A stretch of 64,000 nt of DNA, taken from Colius striatus. Its lineage: Eukaryota > Chordata > Aves > Coliiformes > Coliidae. Within the stretch, counting starts at the first letter, position 1. The number at the start of each line of letters is the position of its first letter. A program made the translations under genes and the position numbers. Location: NCBI RefSeq assembly GCF_028858725.1, contig NC_084790.1, positions 3,726,001 through 3,790,000 on the forward strand, read 5' to 3'. The notes under the pieces were generated by a model that worked only from the letters and a program-made list of their open reading frames with translations, was not told the origin of the DNA and did no database searches. Shown in pieces: positions 33,298 to 44,500 of the stretch.

Positions 33298-36200
33298 ATG
33301 AGGTCCGGCAGCACCCAGCACCTCCTCCATGCACTCTGCATCCTCTCGGTGCTGGCTGGGTGCCTGCCCGCTGCCACGGCCCAGTGGTTTAACCTGGGCT
33401 TGGAAGACACCACTCCAGATCCGGACACCAGCCCCACAGCACCCACCCTGGATGGGGAGGAAGGTAGGAATGAGGGGTTGGGGCTTCCCCAGCACCCCCA
33501 GCTCCTGTACCTCAGCAAGGAGGGAGCACCTCTGGCGTAAGGCTGGAGGGTGAGGTTGGGGGTAATGGGGTCTGGGGCTGCTGGTGGCACTGCTCCAGCC
33601 CCAGTGAGTGCCAAGAGCTGGGAATTCTGTGCCTTTCATGTCCTTCTCCAGCCCTGCCACCTCCCCCTCATCACCCCTTTGCTCCTGCAGACAGATACGC
33701 CGTCAGCATGAAGCCCACACAGAAGGTGCTGCTGAGCAAACCCCCGCTGGCAATGGCCCCCCGACGCCGGGACCCCCTCAACAAGGGGGCAGCAAAGGGC
33801 CGGGGCCGTGCCCTCCTGCGCACACAGAGCCAGGTGTCTTTCCCTGGGCAGCATCCTCCCATCTCCAATTCCCCCAACCCTCCTGAAACTCCCTAGCTGC
33901 CACTGGGCCTCTCACCTCATCCTTCCCCTTATCTGAGTGCTGCTCCACCCCTGAGCCACAGCTCAGCCCCCTCCCTGCTTGGAAAGGAACCACAGCAGCT
34001 CCTGGCATCGCCCCACGTGACAAAGCCCCACAGCAGCACTGGGACTCCGCTCCTACCCTAAGCTGTGGGCAGCCACAGCTGCAGGAGGGTCCCACATCCC
34101 CCCAAAGCCCCACACCAAGCTCTCCCATCTGTCCCAGCAGCACCGACCCACTGTCACCCCAGAGAGCTTCGAGGGGAGTGCGGAGGAAGAGGAGCTCCTG
34201 CAAATCAAGGTGGTGGAGGGGTCTTGGTCCCCAGGGAAAGCTCAAAGGGCAGCATGGGATGGACACCTGGGTGAGGGGCTCTGTGGGCTGGCAGGGTGGG
34301 AAGGGGATGGTGCTGTAGGAGATAAGGACAGTGCTCTGGGGTCTTGCTCTCAGCCCCTCCTCTTCTCTGCACAGATGACAGCGAAGGGGCTGCCCCCATG
34401 GGTGCCCCCAGCCTCAGAGACAGATCCTGCCCTCCAGGTGAGAGATGGGTGCAGGTTATCTGTGCCAGACCCTGCAGCTGGAGCTCCCATCCCACAGCAA
34501 ACTGCTCTCTCCTTCTCTAGGGGCACAACAGCTCTGGCTGCATCTGTCCTGTGCGCCCTGGCCCTCCCGGCCCTCCAGGACCCAAGGTGTAGTGGTCATC
34601 CCTGGGGAGAGGTTTGGGCAGGGTGTGGAGACCAACAAGGACTCATTGGGAGAAATCCCAACCTGCTTTTGGCCACAAAAAACCTTTTCTGCTCAGGATT
34701 TGGACTCTTGCTTCAGTGTCTGGGTTGGGGGGCAGCTCAGGTGTGCCCTGGTAGGGAGGCAGCAGGTCCCCATAGGTGGGCACTGGTGAAGCCAGGCTCT
34801 GTCTTTCCCTGACAGGGAGAGAAAGGTGACCGAGGGTTCCCAGGAGAGAGAGGCCAGCCCGGACTCTCTGGGGACAGAGGGAAGTCTGGCAGCCCAGGGC
34901 AGCCAGGTCACCAAGGTCCCCGGGGCCCTCCAGGTCCTCCAGGACCACCAGGACCCCCGGGTCCACCAGGTACCTGGGGAGCCAGGAGCCCACCAGCACA
35001 CGCTGCCCTCCCTGACAGATCAGAGAATGAGGTGAGCTCTGGGGTGAGGGGCTTGGGTGGGCGATGACTGTGCCAGCTGCAGTGTCTGTATCCAGATGGA
35101 CCGGCTGGGATGGGGAGGGCTGGGGCACGTGGCTGTGGGAGTGGGCAGCCCAAGAGGAGGGGACCAGGGGACAAAATATGGCCATTCACCATTCTGCTCT
35201 TTCTTTCTTCCCTCCCTTCAACTCGGCACGCAGCTTGGAGCTTCCAGCCCTGCAGGAAACCCAGGACCCCCAGGCCCCCCTGGACTGCCCGGGCTGCCCG
35301 GACCCCCAGGCTATCCAGGCCACGAAGGGATCCCTGGACGGGATGGGCAGCCGGGACCCCCTGGCCCACCGGGGGCTTTGGGACCACCTGGTTTCCCTGG
35401 GGCTGAAGGGCCTCCAGGCTCAGCTGGGCCAGATGGACCCCCAGGGGCACCAGGGCTCCCAGGACCACCAGGTCCCCCTGGTCCCACAGGACCTGCATCG
35501 CCCCCTTGCAAACCAGGGCTGCAAGGGGAGCCAGGATTCCCTGGATTAAAGGTAAGGTGAGGTCTCAGGCCAGTGCAGAGCCAGCGGGGTAGGGATGGAG
35601 CAGCTGGCTTAGCAGCCCCTCGCTCTGCCCCGGTGGGGAACGGCCCCTGGCTCTGGAGGGCTCCAGGGCTCCTGCTGCTGCAGGCTCTGGGGGCACACGG
35701 GTGCTGAGCCCCCACACCATGTGCCGGCAGGGTGAGAAGGGTGAACATGGGCTGCCTGGCATGCCAGGGAGCCCTGGCCGAGCCGGAGACACAGGCTCCC
35801 CGGGCATGCCGGGTCCCATGGGGCCACCTGGGCCGCCGGGGGACTACCGGGTGAGTCGAGGTGCTGGGGCTGTGGGTGCTGGGGGTGGGGGGCAATCCCC
35901 ACGCTCACCTCAGCACGTCCTCTCCTTCCAGTGCGACCCACGCCACGCAGGGCACCACAGAGCTGCCGGGCCGCCGGGCCCCAAGGTGAGCTGGGGGCTG
36001 TGGGTGGTGGGTGTTGGCAGCGAGGGCACAGGAATGGCATCAGCTATGGCTGCTCCACGGTGCCGGTGCCAAGATGAAACAGCTCCATGGGGGTTGTGAG
36101 CCCATGGAGCAATGCACAGCGCTGGGCTGGGGGGCTGGGAGTGCCCAGGGACCCCCAGAGCTGGAGCACCAACAGGACCTCTCTGCTTTTCTTACAGGGA

Positions 36201-39200
36201 GAAAAGGGCGACCCCGGAGAGCGGGTTTGTAGCCACGGGCATCAGCAGGGGTGGAGATGGCTGCAGGGAACCCATGCCCCCACTCTGAGTGAAAACCCTT
36301 GAGCCCCACGTGTTGCCTCTGCTCCCACACCACCCTCTGTGTCAGGGCAGTGCCAGCCTTCACCTCACCCCGGTGTCATCACCAGAGTCCCCAAATGGGC
36401 TGGGGCAAGAGGGGGTTGGCAAGTCACACTGTTCCCTGCAGCACATGCGAGTGCAGCCATGCACACACGCAGTGCATGCACCCATCCCCATCACCCAGCA
36501 CAGGCTCTAATTGTGCCTCTCTCTGTGATTCACCCAGGGGTGCTGTTATGGGGAACACAGGTGCAAACCAGGACACTTCCCCTTCCCCAGCACTGGCGGC
36601 CAGTCCGGCTCCTGGATTAATGGGTACCAAATGGTGAGTCCTCAGGGCTCCTGGACCCCTACCATGGTGAGGAGTGTCCAGGGACCCCAGTTTGGCTATG
36701 GGAACACTGCTCCCAGAGCCCTTGAGGCTCTGCATACCCCACAGCATGGCTCACCCCACCAGCAGCCCCACAAGGCTCACGGCCCCAGGTGGGATGGAAG
36801 GATGAATGGATGGAGAATAATGAGAGGGAGGATGGAGATCAGCCTCAAACTTCTCTTTCTCTGCAGGGCAGCAAAGAAGAGGCAGAGATTTACGGAGCCA
36901 TCATCCCCCATGTGAGAGACACTGCCTGGCTCCCAGCCACTGCCTGGGGAGGTTCAGCCCAGGGAGGGGAACAGAGTGGGAAGGATGAGGGACAGCTATG
37001 GAGTATCTTATAGCTGCCCCTACAAAAGGCAGCACCAAAATAACCCGGTTCAATCTCCACACTGCTCTACTGCAGGGTCTTCGAGGTCCCCCTGGGAACC
37101 CCGGTCCCCCCGGACCACCTGGCCCCCCTGGAGCACCAGGTCTCCTCTACCTCAACGTAAGGCTCAGAACATGTCTGTGCAGAGCATGCTCACACGTGTG
37201 CGTGCACGGCATGAGGGGCTCCCTGCAAACCTGCCTGTCTTTGCTTCCAGAGAGTGTACCCTATCCGTGGCCAGCCACCCTGCAAGCAGCCGGTAAGCCA
37301 GGGCCTCACTGTTCCTGAGAGAGATCCTATCCTGCCCCTGTGCACTGGGAAGGGTGTCCCTGTGCCTGGCAGCAGTAACGGGCCCCGCTTGCCTTCACAG
37401 GCAGCCGCTGACGCAGGCTGGGCAGCAGGTAAAGGCAGTGCTCAGCTGTTTCAAGGGCTCCAACCTCATAGGAAGCACCTTTGGTGAAGCCCTGTGCCTG
37501 CCTTCTGGGAGCCAGGGCCGTGCTACCTGAATGGATCCCTGGCCCCGGGGCAGCTGGTGACCCCCATCCCCTGTGTGCTCTCCAGATGCTGACATCCCTC
37601 GGACAGAACCGCTGGGCTCTCGCAGCGACCCGCAGGTGCGTCCTGGCTGCGGCGGCGGGCGAGCCCCCCAGGCTGCCCCACGCACCACGGCTGGGCCATG
37701 AACCTCTGCCTCCTCCCCAGCGCCAGACGTGGGTCTTCAGGTCCAAGGAGCAGATGCTGAGGGCGAGCAGCACGGTGCCTGAGGGGAGCCTGGTGTACGT
37801 GCAGGAGGGGAGCAGTGCCTTCCTCCGGACCCCCACCGGCTGGAGCCGCCTCCTGGTACCGTGCACCGACCACGTCCCTCTGGGTCCTTGGTGGGGAGGG
37901 TGAGGGGGTCAAAGCTCCAGCCCTGGCAGCCAACACTGGGCTGAGTTTAGTGCTGAGGCAGCAGAACCTGGGGAAGGAGCCAGTTCCCCCCTAATCCATC
38001 CTTCTGCTTGTTGCATTGAGCAGCTGGAGGATTCGGAACCGCTCTTCGCTGGTGATGACCCCTCCGCCTCCACCCCGCAGTACCAGGTGAGGTACAGGCG
38101 TGGGCAGCCACCAGCTCACACCCAAGCAAGGCACAGGACCCTCCTTTGCATGCTGAGGCAGGGCCCCACAAGGACCATCCTCTCCTTTCCAATCCAGGAA
38201 GCAAAGCGGGTGCAGCAGATGAGAAGCCCTGACACGAGGCCACCGGCACTGGCCCCAACAGAGTCCCTGGTGAGCCCTGACACTTGGTCTGGCTGCACCA
38301 GGAGGGGTGTGTCATGGAGACAGGCTATTGGCTGGGCAGCACCAGCCCGGCACGTGCAGAGCGTGGGGTTGTGATGAGATGGGAATGGTACAGCACTCGT
38401 GGCACCTCATGGCACAGAAGAGAGTGTCTCTGCTCTGACCTGAGCTGCTCCATTCCAGGTCCAGAAGGAGAAGGGACAAGGGCTGCCACAAGTCCTGTCA
38501 ACCACCGTCGCCCCACGGATCCCTTCAGTAAGCAATGCCCAGCCCCAGAGTGGGAGGAGAGGTGCCCAGGAGACCCCTCCAAGCTCAGGCAGTAGAGATC
38601 TTGATGCCTGGCTGTGTCTGAGCCTTCCCACCACTCTGCCACCCCTCCTCAGCTCCGCCTGGCCGCCCTGAACGTGCCCCTCACTGGTGACATGAACGGG
38701 ATCCGGGGTGCCGACCTGCAGTGCTACCGGCAGTCCCAGGAGGCTCAGCTCTACGGCACTTTCCGGGCTTTCCTCTCAGCCCCTTCCCAGGACCTAGTCT
38801 CCATCATCAAGAGGACAGACAGGACCCTCCCCATTGTCAACCTGAAGGCAGGTAGCCCTGTGCCCCATGGGGACTGACAGTCACAAAGCCCTGCAGACCC
38901 CCCCAGTGAGCCTCGGCAGAGGGAACCTCGTCCAGTCCTGCACTGGGACTACCCCACCCTGACTGCTCAGCGCTTGGGTTTTGGGGAGCCAAGAGGAACC
39001 CAGAGCAAGTCATTGCCCACACATGGTCAGGATAAGGGCATTACCCCAGCCCGCTGGCCCCTAGCCCTCAGCTCAGTGCCACTGCTTGCACCTGTAGGGT
39101 CAGCTGCTGGCCAAGTCCTGGAGCTCCCTCCTTCAGGGCCAGTCCAGTGCCACCCCACGAGGCCCTATCTTCTCCTTCAACGGGCGCAACATCCTGACAG

Positions 39201-39577
39201 ATCCCCTTTGGTGAGTGCAGCCACGGGGCAGGTACCAGCAGAGCATCCCCAAACAAATGGGGCTGGGGGGCTGCAGTGGGTCTCTGGTACTTTCACGGGT
39301 GCAGGGGCTGATGCAAAGAGCTGGAGGGTGTCCCCCACCCCCTCATACCTCTATCCCCATGTGCAGGCCCCAACGGCTCGCCTGGCATGGATCCACACCA
39401 CGGGGTAGCCAAGCCCGTAGACGGGATTGCCGAGGCTGGAGCAGCTCTGGCCCCGGGGAGGGCCTGGCTGCTCCCCTGGGTGAGGGAAGGCTGCTGGCTG
39501 GGCAACGGCACAACTGCTCCGAGGCGCTGGTGGTGCTCTGTGTGGAGGTGGCTTTTCCCTACCGGCACATGTGGTGA
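33298..39577 (+). CDS. Multiplexin-like collagen with endostatin-like C-terminal domain, 23 exons
   Basis: Probable secreted basement-membrane collagen of the XV/XVIII (multiplexin) group. Exons: 33298-33463, 33691-33833, 34141-34209, 34375-34437, 34521-34586, 34816-35031, 35234-35551, 35731-35850, 35932-35985, 36198-36224, 36538-36633, 36867-36911, 37076-37156, 37251-37292, 37401-37428, 37586-37635, 37721-37855, 38024-38086, 38198-38269, 38459-38527, 38653-38847, 39098-39210, 39367-39577; 813 aa, all phases close. Signal peptide 1-28. An acidic/basic N-terminal region runs to about 150 with no thrombospondin-N domain visible. Interrupted Gly-X-Y repeats span about 158-485, with Cys-containing breaks ([14 protein letters not shown]). 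NC1 starts at 489 (RVYPI). Trimerisation segment is 529-573 ([16 protein letters not shown]). The endostatin-like domain starts near 642 ([29 protein letters not shown]) with Cys665, 765, 794, 802. Mature exons are mostly in-phase, typical of collagens. Exon 21 needs a GC donor. The orthology to COL15A1 or COL18A1 is unresolved. Confidence 0.9.
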
Positions 39578-39860
39578 ACGTGGCACCATGGCAGCAGTGA
39601 CCCCCCCAGCCACATGCCCCTGGTTCTTCAGGGCTGGAGAAACAGCCCCAGGAGACCAGTGGGCAGTGCAAGGGGAGAAATGCAGTGCTGGAGCTGTGCA
39701 AGAGCACTGAGAGGAATGCTGAACACACGGCTGGCTTGTGCCATCCTCAGTCGGGGCTATGCCATCCCCACAGATCTCCAGGCCCTGGGGTGATGCCAGG
39801 CTGTGCATTGAATGTCTGTACACTGTCCCAGAAATAAAGACACACAAAAAACGTGGTGTT
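39578..39860 (+). other. 3' UTR and poly(A) signal of the collagen gene
   Basis: Sequence after the collagen stop codon, with AATAAA at 39833-39838 followed by a GT-rich stretch ('gtggtgttttggttg') at about +15 to +35, as expected downstream of a cleavage site. Implies a short 3' UTR of about 280 nt. Confidence 0.75.
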
Positions 39861-40439
39861 TTGGTTGACAATCAGGGCTCTCTTACAGGGCACATACATA
39901 CAAACCCCTACCCAGGACATTGCCTGCTGCAGCAAGGGGAGTGGGTAGGCACACTGCAGCCAGTCCAGGGTCAAGAGCCACCTGTGGACTTCATCCCCGT
40001 TGGGATCAGCACAAAGGAGCTGGCAGGGGGATATATACCATATTAGGACTCAGGGTTCCATCTCCAAGGGTCACTGCTGCTGAGAGCTGCATCAACAAAG
40101 CAGCCCCTCCCGGAGTGCAGTGCAGCAGGGTTTGCCTCTCATGGGTCACAAGCAGAGGGGTTTGCCTTTCCTGGATCTCAGGCAGTGAAACTTGCCCTTC
40201 TTGGAGCACAAGCATCAGACGGAAACAGAATGGACAAGAAGTGGTCGATGCTGCAGCCTTGGCATGGGACTGGGGAAGCAAGAGCATGTGGGCAGGGACA
40301 GGGCATGGGGCTGGGCTGCAGGCAGCCAGGTTTGGGCTGGCACATCGGAGCACACACTGGGGCTGTAGCCCAGTGTCCCCATTGTGTCTTCAGCGCCTGT
40401 CCAGTTAAGTACCTGCATGTCAACAGCAGCTGTGCTGTG
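39861..40439. other. Intergenic, collagen gene to minisatellite
   Basis: No coding sequence or repeat family recognised. A run of short near-repeats ('ggtttgcctctcatgggtca', 'ggtttgcctttcctggatct', 'acttgcccttcttggagca') occurs at about 40129-40210, suggesting a small degenerate tandem array of roughly 32-36 bp. Confidence 0.5.
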
Positions 40440-41262
40440 TATCCCAGTATGTCCCTGATGCCTGCCCAGTCCACCCCAGTGTGTCTCAGTGTACTCCCTG
40501 AGCCTGCCCAGTCTATCCCAGTGTGCCTCAGTGTACCCCTGAGCCTGCCCAGTCTATCCCAGTGTGCCTCAGTGTACCCCCTGAGCCTGCCCAGTCTATC
40601 CCAGTGTGCCTCAGTGTACCCTCGGAGCCTGCCCAGTCTATCCCAGTGTGTCTCAGTGTACTCCCTGAGCCTGCCCAGTCTATCCCAGTGTGTCTCAGTG
40701 TACCCCTGAGCCTGCCCAGTCTATCCCAGTGTGCCTCAGTGTACCCCTGAGCCTGCCCAGTCTATCCCAGTGTGCCTCAGTGTACCCCCTGAGCCTGCCC
40801 AGTCCATCCCAGTGTGCTTCAGTGTACCCCAGAGCCTGCCCAGTCCATCCCAGTGTGTCTCAGTGTACCCCCTGAGCCTGTCCAGTCTATCCCAGTGTGT
40901 CTCAGTGTACCCCCAGAGCCTGCCCAGTCTATCCCAGTGTGCCTCAGTGTACCCCTGAGCCTGCCCAGTCTACCCCAGTGTGCCTCAGTGTACCCCTGAG
41001 CCTGCCCAGTCTACCCCAGTGTGCCTCAGTGTACCCCAGAGCCTGCCCAGTCTACCCCAGTGTGCCTCAGTGTACCCCTGAGCCTGCCCAGTCTATCCCA
41101 GTGTGCCTCAGTGTACCCCTGAGCCTGCCCAGTCTATCCCAGTGTCTCAGTGTACCCCAGAGCCTGCCCAGTCTATCCCAGTGTGCCTCAGTGTACCCCT
41201 GAGCCTGCCCAGTCTATCCCAGTGTACCCCTGAGCCTGTCCAGTCTATTCCAGTGCGTCCCA
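40440..41262. repeat. Minisatellite, 41-bp unit, about 20 copies
   Basis: Head-to-tail repeats of about 41 bp (some 42) with the core 'cccagtgtgcctcagtgtac' and 'ctgagcctgcccagtctat'. Copies differ by a few substitutions (cctc/tctc, ctat/ccat/ctac) and by one C in the CCCC run. The array ends about 50 bp before the first TOP2A promoter CCAAT box. Because 41 and 42 differ modulo 3, the array gives overlapping repetitive open frames in several phases, which I treat as artefacts. Confidence 0.97.
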
Positions 41263-41310
41263 ACACAACACCGCCATCACTGCGGAAAGTCCCTGCTCTG
41301 TCCCGCTCTT

Positions 41311-41558
41311 CTATTGGCCAGCCTCGCTCAATTGTCCTTTCTGAGTGGATGGTTTGAATGCGTGTAGCGCCTTCTGATTGGCCAGAGGGAAGGGGCTGTG
41401 CAAACCGAATCCCCGGCCGCCCGCTGCGATTGGCTGCGCTCCGGGAGCCCGCGGGCGGGGATTGGCGGAGGGTTTCGGCGGGCTGAGCGGAGGTTTGAAG
41501 GGCTCCGAGCGGTTGCGGGCGCCATTGTCGCCCCTCAGTAGCACTTCTTGCAGCCGCC
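41311..41558 (+). promoter_or_regulatory. TOP2A: TOP2A proximal promoter (CCAAT boxes, GC box, CHR)
   Basis: Four inverted CCAAT boxes (ATTGG) at 41313-41317, 41377-41381, 41429-41433 and 41461-41465, the latter three in CpG-rich context. A GC box (GGGCGG) is at 41453-41458. TTTGAA, the cell-cycle homology region core bound by DREAM/MuvB, occurs at 41494-41499 and also at 41353-41358. Mammalian TOP2A promoters have the same TATA-less arrangement of inverted CCAAT boxes (NF-Y), GC boxes and CHR, driving G2/M expression, so the site assignment follows from that precedent. Start of transcription is not fixed by the sequence. Confidence 0.8.
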
Positions 41559-44500
41559 ATGGAGCTCACGGAGTCCCCGTCGCCTCTCCGAGTGCGTCCG
41601 GTACCGCAGTCCCACTTCCCCGCACGGTTTCGGCTTTCCCCCGCTCCCCTCGGCTTCTCCCCGGACCCCTCTCGCGGTCTCTTCCCTCACCGCCATCCCT
41701 GCCCTGGCTCCTCAGATGTCCCGTCCTTCAGATCCCCTCCCTTTCCCCTGGTACCGTGTCGGGATACCCCACAGCACGGACCCAGTCCAACCCCCTACCC
41801 CGACTCGATCCCCTCCACCCCTGATTCCTCTCCCGGACCCTCAGCCCCTCACTGCCGCTGTGTTTCCCCGAGCAGCCCGCGGACGAGAATCCTCGAGTGC
41901 ACAAAGGCGATGGTGCGAAGAAGGTGCTCTCGGTGGAGCACATCTACCAGAAGAAGACGCAGCTGGAGCACATCTTGCTCCGGCCAGACACTTATATCGG
42001 CTCCGTGGAGATGGTCACTCAGGTGAGGAGCGGGGGCGGGGAACGGGAGAGCGGCAGGGCTCAGCCGCCTGAACTCCTCGGTGCAGGCCAGAACTCCTTA
42101 ATGTCTGTTTATAAAGCACAAAACATTTGCTTTACAAAATGATGGCGTGGAAGTTGTGCCGGCTACTTATGCATTTCTTGCCTTCTTTTCAGCAAATGTG
42201 GGTTTTTGATGAGGACGTGGGCCTTAACTGCAGAGATGTAACCTATGTGCCTGGCTTATACAAAATCTTTGATGAGATTCTAGGTAAGGTGACTTGTTGA
42301 GTCAGTGATTGATGAGTTCTTCGTGGGTGGTGAATGTCTGAAAAACTAGAAGTAGATGCAAGAACTTATCAAGTGTACTTTGACCAAATCATACCTTTTG
42401 CATAATTTGATGGTGCACTCTGTTAAAAAACAATTCAATTCAGCTTCTCCATTCTGTGTTACTCCTCTTTGTAACTTTGATAACAAAATATTTGCATACC
42501 GCGATGATTTAGTAACTTTTTATATTCACCCCACTGCAAACACTTTCCAATGAATAGTTTGGTCTTGAGAATGTAACAACAGTAATCTTTCCCTTCCAGT
42601 CAATGCAGCAGACAACAAGCAGAGGGATAAGAACATGTCGTGCATTAAAGTTGGAATTGATGTGTAAGTTGTGGTTCGTTTCATTTTTGATCCTTAGCTC
42701 TTGCTAAGCTGGTGCAGTATTGGAGATCTCTGCAACACAGACAGTCCAAGTTCACCAGTATAATTTGCCAGTGCTGAAAACCTTTTTCTTTGCTGAATCC
42801 CTTAGTCTCTCAGACTTTTGAAGTGACTCCTCTTTTTTGTTGTCGTTTGTCTGGGGTTTTTTTCCCATTGTGGCCATTCTTTTCTTCCTATCAACCTTTT
42901 TATTCCATCACTGATTGCAGACAGAGGGTTTTTATGTGTGGAGGTCCATTTCATAGAGGGGATCTGCACATCTGAGGAGTTTGCTGTTGACTTGCCCTCC
43001 CTCTGCTGGCTGCTTCTGCTTTTGCTGAGCAGAGATCTGCCCCTGGTGAAATGGTGGCCTTTACCTAGAGCTTTCATATACAAGACTTGTTTCATAACTC
43101 AGTCGTTTGCAGCCTTCAAAACACACTTGGATTTGTCTGTATTTTTTTCCTCCTAGAGAGAACAACACAATCAGCGTGTGGAACAATGGGAAAGGTATTC
43201 CAGTTGTTGAGCACAAAGTGGAGAAGATGTATGTGCCTGCTCTTATCTTTGGGCAGCTACTAACATCCAGCAACTATGATGACAATGAAAAGAAAGTCAC
43301 AGGTAGGAAAGTCTCAAATACGTGCTAATAATTCTTAGCAGTTTTAAGTGTGCAAACTGAAAAGGGGAAGGGAAAAAGGGGTCTGTGGTGCAACATGGAA
43401 CCAGCTTTCTGAATCCATCAGGGAGAAGTCTCCATGTTCTTATTTTAGACCAATAGTGGTACAAACATGGAGAACAGGAGATATTCTCTTTGAACTTGAA
43501 TCCTAATTAAATATGGGTTTGTAGTCACATACTAAGCTGGTAGGATATTGTTGCTTCTCAATGGTTGTACTTTCTGCTGAAGTGGCTGAACCTCTTTTGG
43601 TCTGGAATTGTTTTAGGTGGTTTTGAACAAAGGTAATAACACAAATCTGCTTCCTTTTAATTCCAGGTGGGCGAAACGGTTACGGAGCCAAACTGTGTAA
43701 TATATTTAGCAAAAAATTTACTGTGGAAACTGCATGTCGTGAATACAAGAAGTTATTTAAGCAGGTATGGACACTTCAGTAAGGTTAGGCCTGAGATTTT
43801 CAAATAAGACTCTTTTTAAGTTTTTGTTCCAAAAATCATGGTTACTCAAGTGTATTAGACTTTGCATCTCACAAAGCCTTCTTTTCTCAGACTTGGACAG
43901 ACAACATGGGAAAGGCTGGTGAGATGAAACTGAAATATTATGATGGCGAAGACTACACCTGTGTCACCTTCCAGCCTGATCTGTCAAAATTCAAAATGAC
44001 AATCCTCGATAAAGACATTGTAGCCTTAATGTGTCGCAGAGCGTATGATGTTGCTGGATCCACAAAGGATGTCAAAGTTTTCCTGAATGGACAGAGGCTG
44101 CCTGTAAGTGAGCATTTAAAAGCAACAGTCATATCTGCAATTCTCATTCCATTTAAATGGTGAGGTTTCATTGAAGCAATCTCTGTCCTCACACATCTTA
44201 AAGGGAGAATTTTCGTGAGTGATTTCTCTACTCACTTTTCAGGAGGATATGCATTAAATATTTATAGAAGCTGTTCTGAACAAGTTGTTTGCTCTCCTCT
44301 GCATGCAGGTGAAAGGATTCCGTAGTTATGTGGACCTTTATCTGAAGGATAAAGTAGATGAAACTGGTAATGCACTTAAAATTATCCATGAGGAAGTAAA
44401 TTCTCGGTGGGAAGTGTGTTTGACTTTAAGTGAAAAAGGCTTCCAGCAAGTTAGCTTTGTCAACAGCATTGCCACCACAAAGGTAACTATTTAGTCACCT

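Noticed and set aside
32604-33614. 336-residue minus-strand open frame
   Set aside because: Overlaps a CR1 fragment and the first exon of the collagen gene; no domain and no splice support.
34971-35031. Early donor GTACCT at 34970 in collagen exon 6
   Set aside because: Ends in phase 1 and cannot join the phase-0 acceptor at 35233; the GTGAGC donor at 35032 keeps the frame.
38851-38853. GT donor after 'aaggcag' in the collagen gene
   Set aside because: Using it shifts the conserved following exon out of frame, so the GC donor at 38848 is preferred pending RNA evidence.
40523-41357. Several overlapping repetitive open frames (repeating 'EPAQSIPVCLSV' peptides)
   Set aside because: They lie wholly in the 41-bp minisatellite, recur in different phases because unit length is not a multiple of three, and have no gene context.
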